Assembly (NCBI GenBank): GCA_039654915.1
Contig: CM077594.1
Span: 71,666,393-71,730,392, forward strand
Reading direction: 5' to 3'
DNA length: 64,000 bases
Source: Aquilaria yunnanensis
Lineage: Eukaryota > Streptophyta > Magnoliopsida > Malvales > Thymelaeaceae
Both the position numbers and the translations under genes were made by a program. The notes beneath the pieces were generated by a model that ran no database searches, was not told the origin of the DNA, and saw nothing but the letters and a program-made list of their open reading frames with translations. This document shows positions 34,133 to 45,004 of this stretch, in pieces (the stretch's first letter is position 1; the number at the start of each line of letters is the position of its first letter).

Positions 34133-34819
34133 TCACACTTTGGCTGCTTTGTGGGAGTCCTCGAGGAGTTTTGAGGTTGAGAGGTATTTTTTGATAGGGT
34201 CCTTCCACCCTTTTCCCATCCTTGTTTCGCAGATTACCACTATACTCAGATGGTGCTGTATTTCTGTTGACTCCCTTGACTTGGCCAGTGTGTCAGCCTC
34301 CATGTTATCTTGCCGAGGTACATTTTCTATGTGCACTATGTCAAATTCTTGGATGAGTTCTTTGATGAGGTTGTGATATTTTGCCAAGGTTGGATCCTTT
34401 GCGCCATATTCTCCTGCCATCTGTCGGACCACTAGCTGAGAATCACTACGGGCCTTTAGATTTTTAATGCCCACCCTCTTTGCTAGCCGTAAGCCTGCTA
34501 TGAGGGCTTCATATTCAACGATATTGTTGGTGACATTGAACCCAAATTTGATAGCCTTTGTGGCCTCCATTCCTTCAGGGCATCGGAGAACTACTCCAGC
34601 TCCCTGGTGTTCGGAACCCGAAGCTCCATTGACAAATATTGTCCACTCAGGTTCATGTTTTACGAGTTCCTCCAAGGTGTCTTCAGTTTTTAGGACCTCG
34701 GCGATGAGGTCTGCCAATGCTTGGGCCTTTATGGCCTTTCTTGGCTCATAATTTATGTCATATTCACTGAGCTCAATGCACCATTTTGACAGTCTTCCTG
34801 AGTGATCAACCCTCCTCAT
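34133..34819 (-). pseudogene. RNase H end and archaeal-type RNase H of Tat-2
   Basis: One open frame of 228 codons. It begins with the end of the ordinary RNase H (RLSKWCIELSEYDINYEPRK), passes a linker, then the second RNase H: TIFVNGASGSEHQGAGVVL, NNIVEYEALIAGLRLAKRVG, ARSDSQLVVRQM and NMEADTLAKS. The first catalytic Asp is Asn here (FVNGAS; Tat-1 has FVDGAS), which should abolish activity even though the frame is open. Confidence 0.85.
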
Positions 34820-35145
34820 GATATCCCGAAGAGGTAAGTTACTTCAGGCAGTAATAGGGTGTGCTTGGAAGTAAGGTCGTAACCTTATACTTGCCAATAC
34901 TAAGGCATAGATGGCATTTTCTAGAAGCAGGTACCTGACCTTGGCTCCATGTAGTGATTTGCTTACATAGTATACTGGCCACTGTCTCCCTCCCTCTTCT
35001 TTTACAAGCATCGAACTTACTGCGTTTTCATTGAGGGTTAGGTAAAGGATGAGGGGTTCTCTATCCTTCGGCTGCAGAAGTGTTGGTAGGTGGGTTAAGT
35101 AGGTTTTTAGCTCATCCCAAGCTTTTTGGCAATCTTCGCTCCCAG
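34820..35145 (-). pseudogene. RNase H (N-terminal half) of Tat-2
   Basis: The minus strand reads LQPKDREPLILYLTLNENAVSSMLV, then QWPVYYVSKSLHGAKVRYL and ALVLASIRLRPYFQ across frame changes. It follows a deletion in RT. Confidence 0.65.
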
Positions 35146-38100
35146 GATAAGAATTTGCTGGTATCCACTAAAGGCATCGGGGAAACTAAGTAGGCCATAT
35201 TCGGCAGTAGAGTCTACCAACTGATCTATTGGTGGTAAAGGATATGAATCCTTAGGGCAAGCATCATTTATGTTTCAGAAATTGATGCACATTAGGAGCT
35301 TATCGCTCCCTTCTTTCGTAGCAATGACAACATCACTAAGCCATTCGGGGTACTTGACTTCCCTTATTACACCTGCTTCCATTAAGTGCTGTACTTCAAT
35401 TTTGTTAGGACCACCAGTCTAAACTTGGCTAAGGCCAAGAAAAATAAGAAACATACAATTAAAATACAAAAGGGACTCAGTTGAGCAAGGTAGTAGTGAT
35501 GTGAATGCAAAACTACAAAACTTTGTGCCTTTAGTGCACTTAAATGGAAGACTATGTTGAGTTTGGTAGGAAACAAAGTTGGAAGACTACTATGCACACT
35601 TGAACTAGTGATGCCAGTGAAACTACAAATTAAGACTGAGAGCTATCGGCCATGCAAAGTTATAAGGGGACTAGTGGGATACTAAGCCAAGTTTTGGTAA
35701 ATTTCCGTGATGACTAGTCAAATCTTTTCTTCCACTAAGGAATAAGTCATCATTGCCTTGATTTTCCTAATTAGTACTTGTTATGGTACTTGGCTGGAAC
35801 TTACATGGGACTAATGTTCATTTTAAACTCCTAGAGTTAGTGCTTGGCATTGTGAGCCATGAAATGATGTTAGTGCTGAAACATGTCCATGTTTTAGTGA
35901 CAAAAAGGAGGCCATGGAGACTTGAGGACTAAATGACGCCGTGAAATAATTAGTGAGACCGAGAACTAGCCTTACACCATTTTAGTTACATGTGGCTCAC
36001 TACCGAAATGGCATGACTCCACTAATAGCCATCATTTTTGGGCTTACCTTCCATTTATCCAAAGCCAAAACTAGTTCTTGTTGTTCTTGAAAGGTGCTGC
36101 CAGATTCATGCCAAATTCATGTGAAATGAGAGCTTGAATTTGAAATTGAGCTTGATATCTCCGTTCTTAGCACTAGGCGAACTAAGGATTCAAGCTAGAG
36201 CTTTGGTTTGAAAGGGCAAAGAAAGGCCGAGGCATCCAAGCTGCATTTTGAGGTAAAAACCCAAAGTTCACTTGGTTTCCTTGGAAATTTGTCCATGAAC
36301 AAGTGATTTTTGTGGTTTAGTGATGATTGAAATGTGTTAGGAAGTTGAATTAAAGAACACATTTCTGACTCAAGCTAAACTGAGACTACTCAAGCTCAGA
36401 TTGAGGTAGGGTTCACTAAACTACTTGATTGCTTGGTAATATACCATGATTCAAGTGTTAAAGTAGCTAAGTTATGGTTAAATATGCTAAATGACATTAG
36501 TTACTTGATGGCTATGGTGATGATTCGGTTGTGATTGTTGATTAGCTAATTAACTATGGGCATGTGTTAGAAATCCTAGCAAATGAGGCCAATTTGCTAG
36601 GTATTTCAGAGCTCTAGTGGATGTGGACTTTATGTTGAAGTTTAATGTGCAAAGGTGCACAATGACACATGCTATGGTACTTGGCCGAATGGTCATTGTG
36701 GTGTGTGAGTGTGTTCATTGTGTGCTTGAGTGTTGTTTTGTGCTTGCTAACCATTTACTTGCTATTATGGTTTATATGTCTCAGACATGCTAGTATGTAT
36801 ATACATATGTTATGGTTTTCTTGTCTTTGTGTCTTATTTTTGTAGGACTTTATGAGCAAATGAAGGTTAAGTCTTGAGTTGTATACTCGGCTTAACTAAA
36901 TAAACTCTTTACGACTTAGTAATAGTAGTGAACTCTACTGAGTATTTATACTCATTGCCCATAATCTTGTTTTTCAAGAAAGGATATTTGGCCTGAGTAG
37001 TGTAGCTTGAGTTGCTAGTGTGTGTGTGCCAGCTTTGCTTGTGTGCCAAGGTATGTGCCAAAGTGTGCTTGGCTAGATTAACTTACTACATTACAAGTCT
37101 TCATTTGAAGTTTGGTTGAAACTTATATCTTAAGTTTGTGCAGGCTGTTTAATGTGGGACTGTCTAGGTGAACAACACGGATGTCTGGACTATTGCTCTC
37201 ATAGTGGTTTTCACTTTTATGACCATGAACATGGCCATAGGACTTGTGTTGCAGTGTGTCTTGCTTTTTGGCACACTTAGGGTTCTGTTTGGGGAATAAT
37301 GGTTTCGGTTTGTAAGCATAACTTGGAGGAAGTGTGAACCTTGGTGAATCATGTCATGTAGACATGTTTGGTGTTCTATGTAGGCTACTTTTGTTGTGTA
37401 CATATGTATGTAGCCTCGGGTATGTTTAGGTTTTGTGGTACTTGGAGTACCTTGGTTGCCAAGTTATGTTTGTTAGTATGGTTTTGGTTGTGTAAATGAT
37501 GAATGGTTATGGGCCAAGGGGTGGCATGTTTATATATGAGAGTGAGATGTGTTATGTTGTGAACCTCCCATGTACTACTTATGGCCGAAATGTTCATGTG
37601 CACTCACACATGAGTTTTCAAATTTGTTGATACCTTGGGCTTCTTGGTTGCCATTCTAAGTAGCACACTTGATTGCACACATCCTAAACACTTAAATTTC
37701 ATTGAGTGTTTGCCTTGCTTGTAATGCAAGTTACCTATTACAGCCTTGCTTGTCTTGCAAGTTACTATTTTGGGCTCAACTTCTGCTACAAGTAAATAGT
37801 TGGGTTCTACTCATAAGACTCCTGGGCCACCTCCCAGGCTAAATACCTTAAGAAAATAAGACTTAAGCTTAAGTTACTTTGGTTGGCCGAATTAAAAGTT
37901 CCAATAACACTCTAGAATAATCTTAGTTGGGTAAGTGTAGTACAGAGTGAATGGGCCAGGGCCTGTGTGAGGTGTGACAAGTTTTGATGAAGTTGTTCTT
38001 ATGTGCTAAGAGGCTTCACTTTTTTTGTCGAACGGGTTTTGCCTCTGGGCGCACCTTAAGGCTATGTTGAGCGTTTACCCCAAGCATGTCCTTCGGCAAA

Positions 38101-38337
38101 TAGGAAAACAGATCTTTGTTCCTTAACAGAAAAGATACAAGTTTTCTGTTGTCACCTTCGGCCAGTTTCTTCCCCACTCGGGTACTTCGGCCTGGGACAA
38201 GTTCCACATCTTCTTTTTCTATTTTTTTGGGGTCTACTATTTCTTCTCCCTTTGCCTCTTCTCTGAGCACGGCCTTTGCTCCCAAAATCTGTGTGTGGAT
38301 CTTTGTTGGGCCCTGTATTGCCTTTAGAAAGACCTTT
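35145..38337 (-). pseudogene. Reverse transcriptase of Tat-2, split and deleted
   Basis: The RT N-terminus lies at 38016-38285 (LVPGRSTRVGKKLAEGDNRKLVSFLL, FSYLPKDML). The next part lies at 35145-35397 (SDVVIATKEGSDKL-type fingers, then LLSFPDAFSGYQQI). The two are separated by the family-C solo LTR (35403-37979). After SGYQQI the sequence jumps to the connection domain near 35145, so the segment with the YVDD active site is deleted. Confidence 0.75.
35403..37979 (+). repeat. Solo LTR of family C, nested in Tat-2 RT
   Basis: The 2577-base LTR starts TGTTAGGACCACCAG and ends GAGGTGTGACA. The flanks AATTT (35398-35402) and AGTTT (37980-37984) form a target duplication with one change, and the Tat-2 RT sequence closes up when the LTR is removed. 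No PBS, PPT or coding sequence is present, so it is a solo LTR left by recombination. A GAGTATTTATACTC hairpin lies at 36940-36953. The short ORFs inside have no recognisable motif. Confidence 0.85.
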
Positions 38338-39245
38338 TGATGGCCGAAGGGCTATCGCCCCCGAAGGACTTCACATGAGCGCGCCACTTCCGGTCAAAGC
38401 AGACACAACAAAACCCCAGTAAAGGGAGGAATGCAGCACCCTCAGACAAGCCGGATAGGCGCTACCACTCAGGAAACCCATGGGACCAACTTCGGACAAA
38501 AGGAGTCACCGCCTTTCCTGAAGGTAACCTCGCGCCGACCTCACATGGCCAAAACTAGCTCCAGATACTCTCTGGGCCACCCTCGGGGCGCGCTTATGAA
38601 TTGCCACATCAGGTACTCAAGCCTGACTATGGAAAAGCCCAACCGAAGGTGCCTTGTATAAATAAGGGACCTCCCTCCAAAGGAGCTCACCTCCCCGAAC
38701 GAGCTTTGTACCTCGAAGGAGTTCGGTCCTCCGAAAAGGCCATGTGGGCATATGACAAAACAGCTGAAGAGTCTCTGACACACAATACTCATACAGCCCC
38801 TGACACGCCACCCTCAGAGACGTTCTGACACACTGCGCTTGTGCTACCTAGGCTCCCGACCAGGCGGCCTATGGTAAGTTAAAAGCTCCCCCTCTCCCCA
38901 AAGGTATGGACCATATCCGACCAAACACGTGTCACGATCTAGGCAACCTGTGGCAAACGAACTTCTCCTATTCATCTCCCTATAAATATTCGGGAAGCGC
39001 CCCAGGTAAGGGGGCCACTCCAAAGAAAAATCTCTTTGCTCCTCACTTACCCTCTACCATCAAACACTAACTTGGGCGTCGGAGACTCCTTCCCCGGAAA
39101 AACACTCTGAGGAGCTCCTAACCCTTGTTTTTCTGAGTCCTTGCAGTCCTTCTCCCACCGGAGGTTCCTTATCCAGGCATCCTCCCACCAAAAGTTCCTA
39201 CTCCGGGTCTACCATGTTGCACAACAATGACGCCGAAGGTGATCA
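38338..39245 (+). repeat. Solo Tat LTR, nested in Tat-2 in opposite orientation
   Basis: The 908-base LTR starts TGATGGCCGAAGGGCTATCG and ends GGTGATCA. The flanks CCTTT (38333-38337) and CCTTC (39246-39250) are a near-perfect target duplication. A TATAAATATT box lies at 38981-38990. An ATG at 39214 stands 32 bases before the end, as in the other Tat LTRs. It splits the protease-RT linker of Tat-2. Confidence 0.85.
38981..38990 (+). promoter_or_regulatory. TATA box of the solo Tat LTR
   Basis: TATAAATATT after CTCCC. Tat-4 has CCTATAAATA at the equivalent place (63361-63370). Confidence 0.55.
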
Positions 39246-39800
39246 CCTTCCTTACTTCTGCTTGGTCGATGAAGAGCTTGGGATCCTCGTCCTTTGTTGT
39301 GAAGGTGACAGTCAAGTATTTCACATCTGGACGGATGTGGAGATTTCCTTATGTCTGCCTTCCGAGGATTGCATTATATGACGAAGAGACATCTATGATG
39401 ATGAACCTAGTCATTGTTGAAGCAAAGAGCTCACCTTTGTTTTGTGATGAAGTTCCTCTTAGCATCAAAGGTAGGTCAATCCATCCGAGGATAGGTAGTT
39501 CGGACGGACCTACCCCGAAGGTTGGGGAGGTGACAAGCTTGAGATCGCCTTTTGTGATACCCAAAGTCGGCAGCAAATGGGAGAATAAGACATCGGCATT
39601 GGAACCATCGTCGAGGAGTACTCTCTTAACATCTCAACTCCCTATCCTCGCCATGATGAGGAGTAGGTCGTTGTGACGAAACATCACAGTGGATCCATCC
39701 TTCTGAACAAGCTTGTTCGATTGGTGACCAAACTCCATGAGGGAGATTTCCCTCATCTTTCTCTTCCTTTCAGCCGATGGTATGCCCGTGGTGATCATCT
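39246..39800 (-). pseudogene. Aspartic protease of Tat-2
   Basis: The minus strand reads MEFGHQSNKLVQKDGSTV, IMARIGS, VKRVLLDDGSNADVLF and, in the frame at 39349-39576, GVGPSELPILGWIDLPL and SYNAILGRQT. The active site is Asp-Asp-Gly, as in Tat-1. A stop after ARIGS interrupts it. Downstream it is cut by the solo Tat LTR. Confidence 0.75.
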
Positions 39801-41460
39801 AGATTACTCCTGTTGGTGGTGGTGGATGCCTCTTGGGACTTTGGTCCCGACGTCTGTCAGAATCATAGTCATCATCTCCTTTCCTCTCCTCTTCCCTCTT
39901 CCCCTTCGGGGAGGGCATCCACAGGTAATGCTGAAGTTGACCCTACTTTATGAGAGACTCGATGTACTTCCTTAGCTGGAAGCAATCCTCTGTGTCATGC
40001 CCATGGTCGCGATGGAACTAGCAGAACTTTTTCATATTTTTCTTGTTTTCCTAAGTCATGGCTTTCAGACACTAGATTTGATTGCCTTGCCTTTCCATGG
40101 CAGCAGTATGTTTGTTCTGGAGGTGTTCAGGGGGTGAATGACATGGGTTTTTTCCCCTTGTGCTTCCTGGGTCTTCCCCCGCCGTCGATAGGATAGCGAT
40201 TCTGGTGACTTTGTCCTTCAGGCTGATGGCCATCGGACTTCGGTCCCCCCATCGTCAACCCTTTGGCTGTCATATGCAGCTCGGCCCTTTGGTAGAACTT
40301 GGCAAGGGTGTCCAGGGGGTCCTTCGAGAACTTCTAAAAAAGTTGCAAGTCTCGCCGAAGCCCTTATATCATGGCGAGGATGCGTATTTCGGGGCGAAAG
40401 TTCGGCACGCTCAAGGCCTCTTGGTTGAATCTTTCAACATAGGCATGAATGGTCTCTCCGTTTCTTTGCGCAATGTCAAACATTTGAACCGGCATCTTCG
40501 CCATTGGCCTACTGCCAATGAATTACTGCGTGAATGCCGTGGACAGCTCTTGGGAACTCATTATAGTTCCAGGGGCGAGGGAGTTGTACCACGTGGTTGT
40601 CGGGTCGGAGAAGGTGACCTCAAAGCACTTGCAAAGGGTAGCATCATCGACACCATGTAGTACCAAACTACGCCTGTACTTGGTTAGGTGGGCTTGTGGG
40701 TCACTTCGCCCATCGTACATCTCCAACCGTGGCACCCGGAAGTCGCTTGGCATAGGTGCCTCAACTATCGCTCGAATGAAGGGTGACTCTTCTCCGGTGA
40801 AGGTTTCCGACAACCTTGACTAGACAGGCTTCCCTGCCATCTGCCTTTCCACTTTCTCCAACCTCTTTAGGATCTTTTCCATGACGATGCTGGTGCTAGG
40901 CTCTTCTCTCTGCTTGGAGACCTCTGGCAACGGAGAACGATGCCTCCTTTTTAGGGAATAACTTCAGCGATGGGGCGACCATGATTTCTCCTCCGGTTTG
41001 AACTTCTCCGTCGGGAAGTTTTGGCCCCTTTTGATGCCATTTCTCTGGTACGTCGGCCTTTAGGAGGTACATCATCCGTTGAGGATTCATCACGGAAGTC
41101 TTCACTCCCTAAGCTCCAGTGAGTAGACTTCGGCCTTTTCTCGCGACGAGGAGTTGGTGAGAATGCCCTTCGGCCAGAATGTGGGTGAGACCACCTTTCG
41201 TCACACTGTTGAGTCATTTTAGCCACAACAGAGCGTTGAAAATCATGTAAAAAGCTCATCATGATCGTTAGAGGGCATTCGTCCTCAAGCAAGGAAGTCC
41301 CTATGGCTTGTGGTTCGGTCGTCGGTTGATTCTCCGGCGCGGATGGGGACTTCGGTAGTCCCTTATCCTTAGAACGCCGAGTCTTAATGACAGCTACATA
41401 AGGGTGATTTCCCACAAACGGTGCCAAGTGATGCCCGTTGGCATCTTCGTTGTATGACAT
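39800..41460 (-). pseudogene. Gag of Tat-2
   Basis: It starts at ATG 41460-41458 inside the 5' LTR. NEDANGHHLAPFVGNHPYV crosses the LTR end and PBS, then comes a 170-codon open block (40951-41460) rich in Arg/Lys. The gag core (40523-40813) has MPSDFRVPRLEMYDGRSDPQ, AHLTKYRRSLVLHGVDDATLC and CFEVTFSDPTTTWYNSL. A His-Cys segment FHRDHGHDTEDCF lies near 39980-40020. Frames change between blocks and stops are present. Confidence 0.75.
41410..41426 (-). other. Primer-binding site of Tat-2
   Basis: The minus strand reads TGGCACCGTTTGTGGGA, two bases after the LTR end at 41429. One change (C to A) against TGGCGCCGT of Tat-4. Confidence 0.6.
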
Positions 41461-41584
41461 GATGACATGAAGTAGGGGATTTCGGTGTGAGAATGCCTGA
41501 AATGCTCAAAAGAACAGGGGTTAGGAGCTCCCTGTAATGTGTTTTTGGGGGAGGAGCATTTGATGCCCAAGTAAGTATTTGGGG

Positions 41585-44114
41585 TGTGACGGCTCTCCTA
41601 GTAAATTAATCAAGTAAGTGTTTATTTTACTTTGATTAAGTGTTTATTAAATTAAGTACCTCAGGTTAGCACCTTGTTAAGCAAGTAAGGTAAGCTTAAT
41701 TAATTAAGTGAGTTCCTAAGTGTGATTTGGCATAGTTAAATCAAGACCATTAGTTATGCTAGCTTTTAGAACCATCCTTGTGAGTTTTGAGAACTTGTGG
41801 CACTAAGTGTGTTTTTGAGCCATTTAGAACTTAAGTGGCTAAAATGTCCAAGAAAATTAAGTATGAGAAGCTTTTAGCATCCTTTAGAGCAAAGAAATGT
41901 AGTTTTGGGTGAGAGTTTAGTGACTCATTTGAAGCTTTTGAGAGTAGGAGGACTTAAGTGCAAGGGAGGGAAGAGTTACTTTATAAGCTTATAAGCTAAG
42001 TCTTCTTCTTCCTTAGTCATTTTGTTTCTAAGCCTCAAATTCGTAGCTCCCTCTCCTCTCTCAAAATCACAGCCCAAACTTCCATTTCCTTGCAAGTTTT
42101 CATCAAATTAAGGGTGCCCAAGGTGTTAGAAAGCATCACCAAGCTTCTTTGCTAGTGTTCTAGCTCAAGTTGCTCTTTGGAAGCTAGTTTTGGACTCAAA
42201 TTCGTGGGTAAGCTTCTTGAGATCATTTGGATTGATTCTAGGTTGTTTCTAGAGCTAGAGATGGTCTTAGTTTGATTGGGTTGGATGCCAAATTGCATTG
42301 GTTTTAGGTGAGGAACTCAAAGGAAGCTTAATTGAGCTAAGGAGGCTTTGTGTCAATGCTTGCTTGTGTGGCTAAATTGAGGTAAGGGTTCAAGTAATTA
42401 AGCTCAAATAATGCATGGTTTGGTAGTTTTGTGTGTGGGAATGAGTTAGGAACAAGAACCATTTAGTTTGGATTAGAAATGAGAGAGTTTGAGCAGTTGG
42501 TGTGCAAGAACGCGGCTGTCGCGCAACGCAGAAAACTGCGTTGGCGCCGCAGCGCCAGAGGTATGTATACTGGCGCCTAGGCGCCAGAGGGCGATATTGC
42601 ACACAGAAAGTTTTGTTCTTTGGCGCTGCGTCAGGGGGGCTCTGGCGCTGCAGCGCCAGAGGCAACTTCATGAAGTGTTGGCCCATTTTTCCGGCCATCT
42701 TAAGAATAACTTAGACTCTCGGTTTCTATTCCTAGGCTATCCTAAGACGTTCCATAGCCTCGGTTGGGTCTAGAATTCATTCCTAAGGCGGGAATTATGC
42801 ATTATTTGGAAGGTAGTCAAGTTTTGTGGTTAAGAACAAAAGTGTGACTTGGTGACTAAGTTATCCATAGTGCTTAAGTTTTTGGATGAGCATTAAGGGG
42901 ATTTAAGTGGGTTTTTAGACTCTTTATTGGCCGTATAGAGCGTCATTTGCATACGGTCAATGAAGAGAAAAACCTAAGTTGATCCCAACCGAACCATATG
43001 GTTTGGTAAGTAAGCCACTAGTAGTGTTCTAAGTTAAACCTTGAGGGTTTAGCTAGTTAAACCACATAGGAAGACTACCTTGTACAATAAGTTAAGGGTA
43101 AAGGCGGGTAAGTTTGAGATAGGTGACGACCTACTCTAGAACCCGTAAGTGGGACTTAAGTGAGGTAAAGTATCCGGGATACGAGGGCCAGTATCTCAAG
43201 TACCTCCGTTGTTTGAGCTCACGGCAACGTTTTAAGGCACCTAGAGTGCAGAAAGTCCCAAGTGCATATATTGTGTGCATCTCATACCATACATTCATAC
43301 ATTGCATATTTTATATTTTGTTGATTGTTTGAGTTGTTTGTTGATTGAATTGCTTGTTTGATTGCATGGTTGCCATATTGCATTGTTACTGCATTTTTCC
43401 TTGCAGGTATTCAAGGGATACTTACTGAGTACTTTTAAGTACTCATTCCCTTAAGCTTTATTGTGCAGGTTCTAACACCGGGCCTAATCACTAAGTGATA
43501 GTCGAGGCCTAAGCTTTCTGTTTTACAGGTATTTCTCTTGAGAATCCTAGTGATTCTAAGTTACTTGTAAAATAAGTTATGTGCTAACCAAGTTGTGCCT
43601 TTACAGTGTAGAGGCTAAGAGTACACAAGAACAAGATTTAGTGAAGGGTTTACACTTGGAGCTTGGTATAGCTCAAGGTGGGACTCAAGTAGTTGATCTT
43701 AGGTAGTAATTTTTGTCTCTTGTACATAGTACTTTGTGTACTAAGTAAGTTGCCTCTAATAGGATACATTGAGATGTAAATCCATCTTGTTACTTTTGGG
43801 TGCATGCTAGAGGTGTAATGTATGCACAAACTGTTACTTGTAGTTAAAGCAACCAGTATTTTCAAGGTCTTGGCACGGTTTATATATGTTTTAGTGAAAT
43901 GCTCGAGCAATGTTTTAATCTACGACTTATAAAATTTGTTTGCATTGCCAGGACAGCAGCATGCATAACTTAAACTGTGTAGGCTAAGAAACTAGTTGCA
44001 TATAAATTGTTTAATTTATATTGACAAGTAATAGTTAGCCAATAGTAACTAGTGGGATTCATAAATCCCTAAGGCCTACAAGGTTATGGGGCACTGGGGC
44101 CCTGTTCCGCGACA
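41585..44114 (+). repeat. Solo LTR of a third family (D), nested in the Tat-2 LTR
   Basis: The 2530-base sequence starts TGTGACGGCTCTCC and ends GTTCCGCGACA, with perfect 5-bp flanks TGGGG (41580-41584 and 44115-44119). It has no coding sequence. Features are a cluster of GGCGCC-type palindromes (42521-42661) and a GAGTACTTTTAAGTACTC hairpin (43427-43444), the latter similar to family C. Length and this motif suggest a Tekay-like chromovirus LTR, but that is an inference. Orientation is taken from the family-C motif. Confidence 0.85.
42521..42661. repeat. Cluster of GC-rich palindromes in LTR D
   Basis: It contains AACGCAG-AAAA-CTGCGTT (42525-42542), CTGGCGCCTAGGCGCCAG (42570-42587, perfect 18-base palindrome) and a perfect 22-base palindrome at 42640-42661 centred on GCTGCAGC. 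Single GGCGC half sites lie between. It is markedly GC-rich in an AT-rich LTR. Confidence 0.8.
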
Positions 44115-44710
44115 TGGGGAGTAAAGCGGAGAGAGTGGAGAGAGTTGTGTATATCCCCCCTTCACCAAGGTTATTCTCCAAGTATTTATAGGAGAGCGTT
44201 GGGAGAAGTCCGTTTGACGTAGCTCGCTCAAATGATGACACGTGTTCGGTCGGGTGTGTCCGTATCTTCGGGGATGGGGGACTTCCAATTGGCCATAGGC
44301 TATTTTGTCGAATAGTTAGGGCCATTGGAGGTCTGTGTGTCAGGGGCATGTGCGAGGTCTCCATGTCAGAGGCTTCTTAACCGTTTTTGTCTTATTTCCG
44401 TAAAACCCCTTTAAGTAACGAGACCCCTTCGGAGTATGAAACCCCTTCAAAATAGGAGGTGCCCCTACGACTAGATATCATCACCGAGGGTTGTCAGGAT
44501 GAGCTCTTCCGCGGAGCGGGGCACCTTCGGGAGAAGCTCTACCTTGCCGAGGATGGTGGTTGACCAAGGTTAAAAGGCCAAGGACTGTGTGCCCTCTTTT
44601 TTCGAGGTTGCCGGTCATCCGATCCGAGGGTGATGCTCAACTTTTACCAAGGGTGGTGCTCGTCAGAGCTTAGGAGTTCAGAGAGTAATAGCCCTTTGGC
44701 TATCACATTG

Positions 44711-44838
44711 TGCCCAAGAGGGCCACTTGGTATCCACACTAAGGGTAGTGTTCTGATGGCCTATAGAACATTACCAATCCTGGGAGTCTAAATGCACAAT
44801 TTTAGCACCATAATTGGACTACCCCGGAATGGGTAACA
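44711..44838 (+). repeat. 5' LTR of CrA-3, last part
   Basis: It continues TGCCCAAGAGGG after the Tat-2 insertion and ends GGAATGGGTAACA. It corresponds to 48372-48499 in the 3' LTR. Confidence 0.75.
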
Positions 44839-44843
44839 GAAGT

Positions 44844-44855
44844 TGGTATCAAAGC
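44844..44855 (+). other. Primer-binding site of CrA-3
   Basis: TGGTATCAAAGC, initiator tRNA-Met type with one change, five bases after the LTR end. Confidence 0.8.
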
Positions 44856-45004
44856 ATGGTTTATACATGTACATAGCATATAGTTGCATTGCATGCATCC
44901 ACATATACGAACTTAGTTTGGTCAACTGCTAGTGTTAAGTACCGTTGAAATACCTATGATCTTTATATGTGCTCTATGATGAATCGTCAATTCAAGAAGT
45001 AAAC

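Larger units (their letters stand above)
28369..44705 (-). mobile_element. Tat-2: Tat-like retrotransposon with three nested solo LTRs
   Basis: Both LTRs are present (3' 28369-29134; 5' 41429-44705, itself interrupted). The 5-bp flanks are CATAG (28364-28368) and CATTG (44706-44710), a target duplication with one change. Removing the nested LTRs at 35403-37979, 38338-39245 and 41585-44114 leaves about 10.3 kb, a normal Tat size. It carries gag-pol on the minus strand and the antisense extra gene on the plus strand. The two LTRs differ at roughly 12% of about 155 positions counted by hand, so the insertion is old. Confidence 0.9.
41429..44705 (-). repeat. 5' LTR of Tat-2, interrupted
   Basis: LTR sequence is at 41429-41584 and 44120-44705, about 742 bases without the insert. 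The outer end reads TGATAGCCAAAGGGCTATTA on the minus strand at 44705. The insert is the 2.5-kb solo LTR at 41585-44114 with a perfect duplication. Confidence 0.85.

Noticed and set aside
33169..34376. Plus-strand frames over integrase and RNase H of Tat-2
   Set aside because: Shadows of the minus-strand domains.
35403..37979. A host gene in the 2.6-kb block inside Tat-2
   Set aside because: It aligns in reverse with the CrC 3' LTR, is bounded by TG...CA and a near-perfect 5-bp duplication, and has no coding motif.
42390..42773. Overlapping frames on both strands in LTR D
   Set aside because: They arise from the GC-rich palindromes, which lack stop codons on both strands. A non-coding solo LTR is the better reading.
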